A stretch of DNA of 64,000 nt from Chrysogorgia sp. JL179-B06 (taxonomy: Eukaryota > Cnidaria > Anthozoa > Scleralcyonacea > Chrysogorgiidae). Below, piece by piece: positions 9,102-17,939 of this stretch; the first letter of the stretch is position 1; each line of letters begins with the position of its first letter. The position numbers and the translations under genes are program-made. The notes below the pieces were generated by a model. The model did no database searches. It was not told the origin of the DNA and saw only the letters and a program-made list of their open reading frames with translations. Where the stretch lies: assembly GCA_035772405.1 (NCBI GenBank), contig JAYKKM010000437.1:9340001-9404000 (forward strand), read 5' to 3'.

Positions 9102-10011
9102 TTATACGCGAGGTTGGTAGACGTAATGAGTGTCTGTCGGGAAGATTCCGGATCTAAGTCGTATTTCATCGGGACATGTTGGTGTTAGGTCAACAAATAT
9201 GTAAGAATACGGCTCTTTTGTTGCCATCTGGTAAGCTTGCTGAAAAAATTTGGTATTGCTTGGGTACAACTGTTTGGCTAGGTGGATCACTTGGCTGGCA
9301 TCACGGACGTTCAGTTAGAACCAGATAACTGGCGTTAAGAGATATAGTTCGATGATCTTTGCTTTGATGAAACATATTCTGTACGATATAGATGACACTA
9401 AGGTTTCCATGATGCGACTTTTTCGTAAATAATTTAGCAATGATAGCATCCTTTTCCCCCATCATGTCGTCAATGATAAATAAATTCCTTATCTTTGGGT
9501 TAATAGAATCCAACATGGAATCAGGTAAACCTTGAACAAACTGAATACCGGAAACTAGGGTCTCTATTTGAGCAAAGGATTCCTGATATTCGGAATAAAA
9601 GTAAACAATATTTTCAGGTGGAGGATCAATCATCACTTGAGCGTTCGCTAACAATGTTTTGACAAACGTTGTTTTTCCTGTCTTGGTTCCTCCAGAGACC
9701 ATAAGTCCAAACGGGTGTGTTAACTGAATGGAATACGTTCGGCTTTGGTTTGAGTTTAGTGAGTTTGATACAGCTGATACAGCACTAGTAAACGGGAGAT
9801 GTGTCGTTCTTCTATCGTAGGAAGCCATATCCGATTGCATGTCTGTGACTTCAGAATGAAATACTTTCTTATGGTTAGCGCTATTACTTGATGCGACGAA
9901 TAAACCAACGGAAGAGATTGGTTGAGAGGAGATCTTTTTACCATGAACGTTGTTCATATGGCGGCGAAGGTGTTCTTTTCTTGACTTCAAGTCTTTCCAC
10001 ATATGCCACAC
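9102..10011 (-). pseudogene. Genome-packaging ATPase (FtsK/HerA type), broken
   Basis: Pumps DNA into capsids in this family. Walker A is visible as GLMVSGGTKTGKTTFVKTLL, Walker B as NLFIIDDMMGE, and a conserved Gln/Asn region as VIYIVQNMFH. The main frame ends at 9301. The remaining C-terminus (62 codons, 9102-9290) lies in another frame, so there is a frameshift at about 9290-9300. Upstream, the frame starts without a good ATG (the frame opens at a GTG at 10011), and a C2H2-finger-like stretch there (CGICGK in one frame, then KEHLRRHMNNVHG in the other) shows a second frame break near 9990. No complete protein is expected. Confidence 0.85.
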
Positions 10012-10095
10012 TGATGAGACATGTTCTCTGACTCACGACTGAACATGAAATGAAACTATTTTCTCAATTATTTTAATTTTATAGGATACCTAATC

Positions 10096-10732
10096 TGATC
10101 ACCCCGAAAATACCCCAACACCCCAAACGCCCCCAACGCACAATCTAAAGCACCCCGCAAATACCCCAAACGCCCGCATCTCCCTACGAACACCCCGAAT
10201 GCACCCCCAAATACCCCGGAAACACAAAATACACCCCCGAAACACCCCAAGCGCCCCATCTCCTTACGAACACCCCGAATGCACCCCCAAATGCCCCGGA
10301 AACACCAAATGCACCCCCAAACACCCCAAGCGCCCCATCTCCTTACGAACACCCGAATGCACCCCCAAATGCCCCGGAAACACCAAATACACCCCCGAAA
10401 CACCCCAAACGCCCCATCTCCTTACGAACACCCCGAATGCACCCCCCAAATACCCCGGAAACACCAAATGCACCCCCAAACACCCCATGCGCCCCATCTC
10501 CTTACGAACACCCCGAATGCACCCCCAAATGCCCCGGAAACACCAAATACACCCCCGAAACACCCCAAACGCCCCATCTCCTTACGAACACCCCGAATGC
10601 ACCCCCCAAATACCCCGGAAACACCAAATGCACCCCCAAACACCCCAAGCGCCCCATCTCCTTACGAACACCCCGAATGCACCCCCCAAATACCCCGGAA
10701 ACACCAAATGCACCCCCAAACACCCCAAGCAA
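10096..10732. repeat. C-rich minisatellite, 79-80 bp unit, about 8 copies
   Basis: The anchor GCCCCATCTCC recurs at 10253, 10332, 10411, 10491, 10571 and 10651, giving spacings of 79, 79, 80, 80 and 80 bp. Units consist of CCCC/CCCCC runs separated by 5-8 bases, so the minus strand is rich in G-runs with quadruplex potential. Open frames on both strands (His-Pro-Asn-rich or Gly-Val-Phe-rich) are by-products. It lies exactly where the right TIR cuts the integrase, filling the ATPase-TIR gap. Confidence 0.93.
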
Positions 10733-11172
10733 TTGGTAAATTCAGTTCCTTTATCGGTATGAAGTTTCTCGGGACGTCTGCCTTTCTTACATATCTTCTT
10801 AAAGGCTTTAATCAGATTTTCTCCGGATTTTGTTTTCAATGGTTCTACCCACGCATATTTAGATAAGACATCAATGACAGTTAAAATGTATTTATAGCCA
10901 TTGTTTGCTTTACTCAACGAATCCATAATGACCAAATCTGCTTCCCATTCTTCATCTATTGCTCCGACAATAACTCTATTTCTTTTAAAACGATGTCGTA
11001 CTGGTTTATGCAAAGTATACGTATCTTGTTCTTTTAACCAGGTTTTTATATCGTTTCGCGATAGTTTAAATTTCCCGTCATTTTTTACGACACGGTAAAC
11101 AGCATCGACACCACCGAAACTTGCCGGACTTTCTGGGTTGTAGTACAGGTCGTGGAGATACTGTTTCTCCAT
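10733..11172 (-). pseudogene. Polinton integrase, right copy: N-terminal part only
   Basis: Reads in frame from MEKQYLHDLYYNPESP at 11172 through the first catalytic Asp (VIMDSLSK) and second Asp (LHTDKGTEFTN), then runs into the minisatellite at 10733. The catalytic Glu region and chromodomain are absent. The frameshift of the left copy (near 3971) is not present here, so the two ends carry complementary damage: this one is in frame but truncated, the other full-length but broken. Neither encodes a complete enzyme. Confidence 0.85.
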
Positions 11173-11361
11173 CTAACTCTGATTGCTGAATCACAATCTT
11201 TCCACCACAACAAGCCGAAACACAACGGATTCGTCTAAAAATATTTCGAAGGGTTATATGAGGTAGCCCACTTGGCAGACAGCAGCAAGACATGTTCACA
11301 CGACTAAGGTTGGAGGCATATAAATAAGGAGAAGTGGACGACACGCTATAAATGCAACGGC

Positions 11362-11760
11362 TCAGACGATATAGGCACACACAAATCCCAGGAACATGGG
11401 ACCCAGCAATTGTAACGAAGAACCACCACGATGCTTGTATTGCGACAGGTCTATGTTCTGAAAATCGTTCACTGTTCGTTGAACAGCCTTTCGAATCGTT
11501 TCACTGTCGTAACAATCCCTCATTCTATACACGAGAGAAAGATACGCGATTATTCTCCCGAAATTATTTACATCCATTTCTTCATAGATGTGATGAAGGC
11601 TTAAGCTCTTTACTTGAATGCTTAGTCTATCAAACAGGTATCGATGTTTGCTAAGACATGTTTGAATATTATAGGATAGTGTATATCTATCGATAGCAAC
11701 GTTGTGTCGTTTTAACTCATCAAAAATTATGTCCATATCGATTCGTAAGGATAATCGCAA
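11362..11760 (-). CDS. Bcl-2-like protein, intact copy (right TIR, unit A)
   Basis: 132 residues; Met9 (MDIIFDEL) is an alternative start. Helical, with EEMDVNNFGRIIAYLSLV at about 60-77, resembling the BH1 motif of Bcl-2 proteins (NWGRI/VAF), a short HRGGSSL at 110-116 that could be a reduced BH2, and a hydrophobic tail (LQLLGPMFLGFVCAYIV) that would serve as a membrane anchor. Length is somewhat short for Bcl-2 (about 150-200). If correct it would act at mitochondria or ER to restrain host apoptosis. I recall Bcl-2-type genes being reported from Polinton-related animal viruses, but could not check. The left TIR copy is frameshifted, leaving this as the only intact one. Confidence 0.5.
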   Translation of the reverse strand: MRLSLRIDMDIIFDELKRHNVAIDRYTLSYNIQTCLSKHRYLFDRLSIQVKSLSLHHIYEEMDVNNFGRIIAYLSLVYRMRDCYDSETIRKAVQRTVNDFQNIDLSQYKHRGGSSLQLLGPMFLGFVCAYIV

Positions 11761-11911
11761 AAGTTTCTGTTTTAAATGTGGGAATGTATCCTTTACAAAT
11801 TATGGGATACATAAACACTTACTCGCATGCGCTGTTGACGTCCTAATAAGAAAAAAAGACACGTATACAAATAAAAACTCTAGTCCTAGCCCTGAAATAA
11901 AGGAATACTAA
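11702..11911 (+). CDS. Small ORF with a C2HC zinc-finger-like motif (right TIR copy)
   Basis: Same 69-residue frame as at 3059-3268, with no residue changes between the translated copies. Begins MCRFNSSKIMSISIRKDN. Carries Cys-x2-Cys and His-x4-Cys elements and a Lys-rich, Ser/Pro-rich tail. Overlaps the first 59 bp of the Bcl-2-like gene on the other strand. Function unknown. Confidence 0.35.
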   Translation: MCRFNSSKIMSISIRKDNRKSFCFKCGNVSFTNYGIHKHLLACAVDVLIRKKDTYTNKNSSPSPEIKEY

Positions 11912-12576
11912 CCCTACTTCTAAACTAAAGATTTCAATTATGTAATAAACGAAGTAAGAGCCCCATTTTGACTATTTGCGATATTCGCCTATTTGCGTAT
12001 AGCATTTGAGGAAATTTCTAGCGGTAGCACAGCGTCGTTATTACTATGTTTGAGATCTTGAACAGTTGTTCACACTGCTTCCCGAAGTGTTTCTTCGACA
12101 CATGAATCGCTTAATCGATAAACGAAGGTTCGATAAGTGATAATTCCCCCGAAATGATTACTATGCTATCAAACATGTTTATCTAAGATCAGGTGGACAA
12201 GTTTATTCAAGCTGCTAAGTTAGTTATATCCTCGTTCTAACTGAATCCCGTACACTAACGCGAGATTATTAGCGATAATTCGGCAATTCATGAACATGTA
12301 TGCAAATCTTAACCTTAACAACGTGAATATACATCATGACAACGGCGTCATAAAATAGCCGAGTCATCCAGTTTAACCAAGACGTTTATATTTATATTTT
12401 TCAATATGTTTGAGATCTTGAACAGTTCTTCGCACTGTTTCCCCGAAGTGTTTCTTCATCATAGGAATTGTGTACACTAAAGCGAGATAAGCCATAATAC
12501 GGCCAAAATTATTAGGGTTCATCTCTTAGCGGTGAAAACACAGGTTCAATCGAACGCTGAATAGCGTGTACGAACG

Positions 12577-12628
12577 GGCCAAAAGGCCTTATCGGGCCAA
12601 AGAAGGCCAGATAGGGCCTAAACGGGCC
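12577..12628. promoter_or_regulatory. Helically phased GGCC array in the right TIR
   Basis: Mirror copy of the left array: GGCC at 12577, 12585, 12595, 12605, 12615 and 12625. Both copies keep the spacing. Confidence 0.45.
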
Positions 12629-13014
12629 TAATACACACACAGAGAGCCACCTAAGTACACGATGGGGTCCCAAAGGTACACGAGACTAGGGCTAGGGATC
12701 GTAAAGGTGAAAGAGGCTTAGAGGTAATTACTTCCGTCCCTTGCGTTCGTCACACTAACAATACTAATTACTTTTTGTACGCAACGCTCTTTGTTCTGAC
12801 TCGGATAAAAAAACGCGCGAAGAAGAGGGAGATGTCTTCGCAGAGGTCCGACTGAAAATTCACCAATGAGGTTCAAGTTAGTGTACTATTCTATCCGTTA
12901 ATTACCCAAAAGTGATCCGCATGTTGACCGAACATGCACCATTGTTTCACTTCTTAATGACTTTTTTAATGAGGCGGCATCCCTTTGATTGCTATATGGG
13001 GGGGGTTATCTACT

Positions 13015-13020
13015 AAGGCT
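13015..13020. repeat. Polinton target-site duplication, right copy (AAGGCT)
   Basis: AAGGCT directly follows the terminal ...TATCTACT and equals 1949-1954. Confidence 0.92.
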
Positions 13021-13180
13021 TAACCTCTTTACTTGAATGATTAGCATATTATACATCTCTTCATATTCACCAAGACGAGCGTGAAAAAAACGTTTCTTTA
13101 TCGATGCCAACGTCATTTCATTGTAATTCGTCCCATATAATTTTCATGGCGCATGCGCTGCTCTTGGAGTATTACAAAGA
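13015..13180 (-). pseudogene. Right half of the older Bcl-2-like unit split by the Polinton
   Basis: AAGGCTTAACCTCTTTACTT followed by GAATGATTAGCATATTATAC resembles the TIR unit A DNA at 11598 onward (AAGGCTTAAGCTCTTTACTT). Similarity continues patchily to GCGCATGCGCTG at about 13150, which matches GCATGCGCTG at 11825. With 1877-1954 it makes one decayed unit in the orientation of the right TIR. Confidence 0.5.
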
Positions 13181-13451
13181 TTACGAAGATTATCTATATT
13201 GTGCAGAACGAAAATTGATCCAAGACAATTATTTCACAAAAATTATACCCAATTAGCGAATTCTATAGTATCAAGTTTGACAATTACTACACAAAGATTA
13301 TAAAAGTTACAATAATTCAGACGTCTATAGTATAAGTCGGAAAATTTACTATTAAATTTACTATAAACAGTATATCCATAATAATAAAATGCCTTTTCCA
13401 AAAAGAAATATAGTAAAAACTGATAATTGCATGTCATTGAATATTCAATAG
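13181..13451. other. AT-rich intergenic or intronic DNA
   Basis: No gene or repeat recognised. It ends in the AT-rich 3' splice region of the first CTLD exon. Confidence 0.5.
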
Positions 13452-13620
13452 AGTATTATTACCAGAAGAGCGCTGACTTACATTGGACATGATATCAATA
13501 AATGGACTGATGGAACGGCTGTCGATTACGGTCATTGGAAGGTGCAGCTAGGCGTCCTCACTTATAAGACTAGAAAGGCCGATAACAGACGGCAGCCGGC
13601 TTTTATATGCAAGAAAAGCG
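13452..13620 (+). CDS. CTLD module 0, second exon only (exon b)
   Basis: 169-bp exon between an AG (13450-13451) and a good donor GTAAGT (13621). Translation contains ALTYIGHDINKWTDGTAVDY and ends AFICKKSG, the C-terminal half of a C-type-lectin-like fold with its final Cys. Entry phase 0, exit phase 1. It is the most divergent member of the array apart from the terminal one. Its exon a is not in the 13.0-13.45 kb stretch. It may lie upstream of the window or have been lost. Confidence 0.7.
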
Positions 13621-13949
13621 GTAAGTTTAACAAAGAGAAATTTTATTATAATTTAGACTTTAGAGAAAAAACCTCACCAAAAAGATACATCTTGAAAACT
13701 GAAGGAATATGAGTCCATAGACACTATTGGCAACTGTAAGGGATCGATAAAATTGTCTGACAGTAATCCGTAAAGGAAATATCATCGCTCATCCTTCCTG
13801 TTCAACACATTCCTCAGTCTGGAAATAGAATCCCCCATTTCCAAATATAAACCCTGCATCTCTTTTAGACAGGAGTCACTAAAGAAATGGCGTGCGTACT
13901 GCGTAGTGTGTTCCAATGATTTTAAATGACAGGACTGTACGTTCTGGAA

Positions 13950-14026
13950 TGTTGTTCTAGTGATTCAGTGGTTAGAACGTCTGCCTAACATTCAGAAAGT
14001 TGTGGGTTCAATCGAGTCCTGTCCTT
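13950..14026 (+). repeat. tRNA-like sequence (SINE head or tRNA pseudogene)
   Basis: Contains an A-box-like GATTCAGTGGTTAGAACG and a B-box GGGTTCAATCGAG in the right order and spacing for a tRNA-type pol III promoter, but I could not build a convincing full cloverleaf. It lies in the intron before CTLD module 1. Confidence 0.4.
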
Positions 14027-14431
14027 TACAAGCTTCAAACTGCAACTACCTAGCTTAACTGCACTTATTAGTTTATATAAAGCTATAGAGAAACGAAAAG
14101 AAAATATAAGGGGTTAGGGTTACGATCGATTCAGGATGGGTATAGATCATGTTTAGGATGGCAATGACCGTTTACGAAAGGGAAGGCTGCGTCGCCACCC
14201 CTTCTGAAAGTATAGGCCCCTAGAATGTAATTTAATTCCCTGCCTATAGCTATTTGAGAACCACGCCGCCACTGGGTCAACATGAACAGATGATTTGACG
14301 TTGAACCATCGACGTAATTGAGCCAACATAATTATTACGACGTAACATCACTTCGACGATATGTAATTAAGGTGGTGGGAGATTTCGATTCGAGAGAGAT
14401 TTCGGTTTGATAACCTGTCTATATTTTACAG

Positions 14432-14924
14432 TACCTCAAATAACTATTGCCTACGAGAATACAGACTACTACAACGGCTTTACCTACCGGTACGTCGTCA
14501 CTCCTACACACACTGCAGTCCACTGGGTGGACTTCTATAGAGCTGAACAAGAATGTGTGAAATGGGGAGGACATTTAACAAGTATTCATTCCCAGAAACA
14601 ATTTAATTTCGTAAAGGTAAATAATAGTTTTAAAATAAGATAACTATTGCTATCATACTATATATGTTTGTTTATCTTTCATAATTTCGAAAATCGTACA
14701 GTTTCTTCGTACTTCCGTAATTTACAAAGTCGTGCTAAAATCATATTTTAAATCACAGGGACTCGTGACAAGAAACGCCTTGACATACATTGGTCATGAT
14801 ATTAATAAATGGACTGATGGAACTCCCAATGATTACACAGCTTGGAAAACACAACCTGGACGTCTAACTTACAAAGTAGGACGGAACAATCTGAAACAAC
14901 CAGCCTTTATTTGTAGAAAAAAAT
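14432..14924 (+). CDS. CTLD module 1 (two exons)
   Basis: Exon a 14432-14616 (185 bp, after TTTTACAG, donor GTAAAT) encodes FYRAEQECVKWGGHLTSIHS, the alpha-helix plus GGHL-S-I-S signature of CTLDs. Exon b 14759-14924 (166 bp, after ATCACAG) encodes ALTYIGHDINKWTDGTPNDY and ends PAFICRK. Exon a enters in phase 1 and leaves in phase 0; exon b is 0 to 1, so the module is symmetrical. Only the first and last canonical Cys are present; the inner pair is missing. The exon b donor is AAAT|GTGAGC, with the last exonic G replaced by T, perhaps weakening splicing. If exon b is not spliced, the frame stops after KCEPFKN. Confidence 0.8.
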
Positions 14925-14978
14925 GTGAGCCTTTTAAGAATTAATAAATACGAATAAATTTTAATCTAGTCATAACGA

Positions 14979-14982
<4 letters not shown>

Positions 14983-15029
<47 letters not shown>
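14983..15029. repeat. (AAT)n microsatellite
   Basis: About 15 copies in the intron between modules 1 and 2. The equivalent array after module 2 (17543) is where 7.7 kb of mobile DNA has accumulated. Confidence 0.95.
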
Positions 15030-15032
<3 letters not shown>

Positions 15033-16060
15033 CTTTATTTAAACTGTGAAGATATGTATCCTGCTAAAAAACTGGTCTTAAATTGATAAACAATAATTAA
15101 GAAACTACGTATTTGATTATACTGCTATTATAACAATAATAGTATAGTATAATATAAAACAATCTAAAATTATGCGTAGAATTATCCAATATAATTTTAA
15201 AAGATATTTAAAGATTACATTTTTGAAATTTGGAGAACTGTAATGTTACTAATTGATATCGCAACGGAGTTCCAGTCTTGTGCTGCTGCGAACCTCAACA
15301 TTGTTTCACCAGTTGAAGAAATTACTTTTTCAAAGAGCTATATATTAAAATTTGATCCCAAAGTGATCTATTTTCCATAACTCAGATGGCAGAGGGAACG
15401 CTGTTGTGTACTATAATTATATAACCAATCTGCTATAAACAAGATACAAGTCACATTTAATATATTCTGATGAAAATATACAGGCCTATCGAAATTGCTG
15501 ATTTAGACGTACGAACTAGTATACAACGTAGCCTTCGCTCTTCCATCTGAGTTCTAAAAGCTCAATGGCAAGAGCGTCTAACTGGAGATCATGAAGGTCG
15601 CGGGTTCCATTCCCATATGGGACTCAGAAACCTTTTTCTGAGTTTGCTTTAAAGCTTGAGCATGAAACAATTTACTATAGATGACTTAATATGTTGAACC
15701 ATATATCGAACGAATATGTTAATGGTTTCAACATAAAGTAATGGTTTCGACGTAACGTTACTTCCACGATATCTAAGGTGGTGGGAGATTTCGATTTGAG
15801 ATAACCTGTCTATATTTTACAGTACCTCAAATAACTATTGCCTACGAGAATACAGTCTACTACAACGGCTTTACCTACCGGTACGTCGTCACTCCTACAC
15901 ACACTACAGTCCACTGGGTGGACTTCTATAGAGCTGAACAAGAATGTGTGAAATGGGGAGGACATTTAACAAGTATTCATTCCCAGAAACAATTTAATTT
16001 CGTAAAGGTAAATAATAGTTTAAAAATAAGATAACTATTGCTATAATGCTATTTGTATAT
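15030..16060 (+). repeat. Segmental duplicate of 25310-26330
   Basis: The sequence from AAATACTTTATTTAAACTG through the tRNA-like element and CTLD exon a is closely matched at 25310-26330, with scattered substitutions and short indels. Modules 2 and 3 therefore arose by one duplication that included intronic DNA. Confidence 0.85.
15548..15626 (+). repeat. tRNA-like sequence in CTLD intron
   Basis: Ends TGAGTTC and GGACTCA pair over 7 bp as an acceptor stem. GCTC...GAGC makes a D stem. GGGTTCCATTCCC fits a T arm. Extra A residues after position 9 and poor pairing elsewhere argue for a tRNA pseudogene or tRNA-derived SINE and not a working tRNA. Duplicated at 25821-25899. Confidence 0.55.
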
Positions 16061-17491
16061 TTATCTTTCATAACTGTTTCAAAAATCGTAGTTTCTTCAT
16101 ACTTCCGTTATTTTCCGCCATATGATTTTGCTCCGAACAATGCACGTTATCCTTTTTGTTTGGTTGATTCTTCGCGGGATTCGTCATACTAATTAAGGAG
16201 AAACTAGTGGACTTGTTACGCACCGTACCGCAACGGGTCAACTTCGACCACCTTATTTTTCTTAAACCTGTCGTTTGAGACATGTATATGTATATATACT
16301 AATAAAAACATTCGTGACTCCTTGGTACCAGCGGAAACATTTTTTTGCGGCCGTTCCCGCTGTAACACATGCCCTTTTCTCAATCCCACCACAGTTATTA
16401 CTGCCCCCAAATTCGACCACACAATCCGTCATACTTTTTCATGCACGTCCACCAACATCATTTATTGCATTTATTGCGATAAATGCCCTAAAATCTACAT
16501 CGGTGAAACTGGGCGACGCCTTTCAGACAGGTTTGCTGAACATCTTCGTTCGGTGAGGAACAATGATGTTGACAAACCTGTAGCCCGCTATTTCAACAGC
16601 TCCAACCATTTGGTTTCAGACATGAAAGTCTGTGCCATGCTTCCCATCTCAGGTGGTAACGATAACCGCAAACGGCAAGAGAAGCGTCTCATTTTTAAAC
16701 TTGGCACCACATATCCTCTTGGTCTTAACGAACGTTTTTCTTTTATTTAATTTCCTACAAGTTTTTTGTTATTTTAGTTTGCTTGGAACTTTTTATTATT
16801 AGCTTATGCACTTTCATTCCTTTTCAAGTTTTTGTTTCTTACTGCTAATATATTATCGCCTAATCCCATTGGATATTGGACCTGTCATTTCTCCCTCCCC
16901 CTCAGTCTGTTTGCTGATCAACTGTAAAAATAGCATATGATTTAAATTTTCGCATCTCATCAATTATTAGTTTGTTTATCTCCCGTGCATTTGATTGGCT
17001 AGTTTCTAGCTGTGACACCCTTTTGGCATATATATATTAAGCCCTATTTATTTTATTTCATCTCGTCTTACTCTGATGAAGGGCTCCGCTCGAAACGTCA
17101 GTATCTCGTCACTAAATTATTGGCAGTTTACCACCTTTTCACTTTGCTATATATAATGATATGTTGTATATATTGTAATGATATGTAATTTATAATGATA
17201 CATAAGTAACTTTAAGAATTTGTTGTAAGAGCATTGAGACTATTGTATAATGCTCCTAAAACGTCTTTATTATTATTATTATTATTATTTACAAAGTCGT
17301 GCTAAAATCATATTTTAACTCCCAGGGCCTCGTGACAAGAAACGCCTTGACATACATTGGTCATGATATTAATAAATGGACTGATGGAACTCCCAATGAT
17401 TACACAGCTTGGAAAACACAACCTGGACGTCTAACTTACAAAGTAGGACGGAACAATCTAAAACAACCAGCCTTTATTTGTAGAAAAAAAG
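15823..17491 (+). CDS. CTLD module 2 (two exons, intron enlarged by a Penelope-like insertion)
   Basis: Exon a 15823-16007 differs from module 1 at only a few bases and encodes the same WVDFYRAEQECVKWGGHL block. Exon b 17326-17491 follows CTCCCAG and ends PAFICRKKG at a good donor (GTGAGC). Phases are 1-0 and 0-1 as in the other modules. The intron is 1.32 kb here against about 140 bp in modules 1 and 3, because of the insertion at about 16106-17287. The protein module is otherwise intact. Very high identity to modules 1 and 3 implies recent duplication or gene conversion. Confidence 0.8.
16322..16750 (+). CDS. GIY-YIG endonuclease domain of the Penelope-like element
   Basis: 142 residues in an open frame. 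CGRSRCNTCPF gives a Cys-rich zinc-binding stretch. NIIYCIYCDKCPKIYIGETG carries the Penelope version of the GIY-YIG core (IYCIYC then YIGETG), followed by the catalytic Arg in RRLSDRFAEH. The C-terminal half includes RQEKRLIFKLGTTYPLGLNE, usual for the end of these polyproteins. The enzyme would nick target DNA for integration. It is a fragment without the upstream RT. The first Met is just the first in the open frame. Confidence 0.82.
   Translation: MVPAETFFCGRSRCNTCPFLNPTTVITAPKFDHTIRHTFSCTSTNIIYCIYCDKCPKIYIGETGRRLSDRFAEHLRSVRNNDVDKPVARYFNSSNHLVSDMKVCAMLPISGGNDNRKRQEKRLIFKLGTTYPLGLNERFSFI
17069..17103 (+). ncRNA. Hammerhead ribozyme of the Penelope-like element
   Basis: The conserved core is in order: CTGATGA (17073-17079), stem II GGGC/GCTC around a short loop, GAAAC (17092-17096), then GTC (17097-17099) as cleavage site. 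TACT before the core pairs with AGTA after it as a short stem I. Stem III is minimal, as known for Penelope-type hammerheads, which are thought to work best as dimers. Confidence 0.7.
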
Positions 17492-17542
17492 GTGAGCTTT
17501 TTAAAAATTAATCAATACGAATAAATTTTAATCTAGTCATAA

Positions 17543-17568
17543 CGATAATAATAATAATAATAATAATA
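17543..17568. repeat. (AAT)n microsatellite, left remnant
   Basis: Follows CTAGTCATAACG, the same sequence that precedes the intact array at 14983. This marks the left edge of the inserted mobile block (the right edge is the array at 25233-25310). Confidence 0.85.
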
Positions 17569-17569
17569 T

Positions 17570-17780
17570 CAAGATCTAAAAAGAGAAATTAAGAGGATAT
17601 GGCAATGTAAAGAAGTAACAATTGTACCCATCATTATTGGAACTGCACTCGGAACAGTAAGCAACCATTTTGATATGTGACTAGGACTTCAAAAAGCTTG
17701 TTTGTTGGGAACTGCAAGAATCTTGAGACATGTGCTAGACACCAAAGGGTGCGGGATGTACCTTGATGTTTAGCAATGAA
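17570..17780 (+). pseudogene. LINE C-terminal fragment
   Basis: A frame reads DLKREIKRIWQCKEVTIVPI, then GTALGT, and after a stop LQKACLLGTARILRHVLD. I recognise this as the C-terminus of a common animal non-LTR retroelement polyprotein. It is broken by a stop and lies directly against the (AAT)n. Confidence 0.6.
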
Positions 17781-17939
17781 ATCCAGCTATAAGATAATGA
17801 GCTGTGCGAAAACTGATAATAATGGAAACTTTATTAAATGTTTTTCTTTTCTACATATACAATTATAAATCTCGCTTATTAAGGTAATTTACAATTGGCT
17901 GCTTGAATCACAACTAATAATATATATTGTTATATAGTT

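Larger units (their letters stand above)
1955..13014. mobile_element. Polinton/Maverick DNA transposon, 11.06 kb, lacking DNA polymerase B
   Basis: The element begins AGTAGATAACC and ends with the exact complement GGTTATCTACT. It is flanked by identical 6-bp duplications (AAGGCT) and has TIRs of about 2.28 kb. Between them lie integrase, a penton-like minor capsid protein, a basic virion protein, a major capsid protein, an adenain-like protease (all +), then three minus-strand genes including the FtsK/HerA-type packaging ATPase. Family knowledge: complete Polintons are usually 15-20 kb and encode a protein-primed type B DNA polymerase. None of the frames here shows one. The slot next to the ATPase is occupied by a C-rich minisatellite and the extended right TIR. 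Breaks in the integrase, major capsid gene and ATPase show that this copy is not autonomous. Near-identical TIRs suggest a fairly recent insertion or gene conversion. Confidence 0.93.
10733..13014 (-). repeat. Polinton right terminal inverted repeat
   Basis: Inverted copy of 1955-4240. It keeps the Bcl-2-like gene and the integrase 5' part in frame, unlike the left copy. It stops abruptly inside the integrase at the edge of the minisatellite, so the right TIR looks like a copy of the left end that replaced whatever lay here before, perhaps the polymerase gene. That history is inference. Confidence 0.93.
16106..17287 (+). mobile_element. Penelope-like retroelement, 5'-truncated 3' part
   Basis: Interrupts the module 2 intron: intron sequence matching modules 1 and 3 stops near 16105 (ACTTCCGTTA) and resumes at about 17288 (ACAAAGTCGTGC) after a (TTA)n tail. 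Contains a GIY-YIG endonuclease frame and, downstream, a hammerhead ribozyme. The RT is missing. Confidence 0.75.

Noticed and set aside
8012..10011. Possible DNA polymerase B in the minus-strand Polinton block
   Set aside because: The frames here are the ATPase and two small proteins; no polymerase exonuclease or YxDTDS-type motif is visible anywhere in 1955-13014.
10068..10866. Several overlapping frames of His-Pro-Asn or Gly-Val-Phe repeats
   Set aside because: By-products of the 79-80 bp minisatellite, open on both strands because the unit lacks stops.
15548..15626. Functional tRNA gene
   Set aside because: Extra bases after position 9 and poor pairing outside the acceptor and D stems; duplicated within introns like a SINE or pseudogene.
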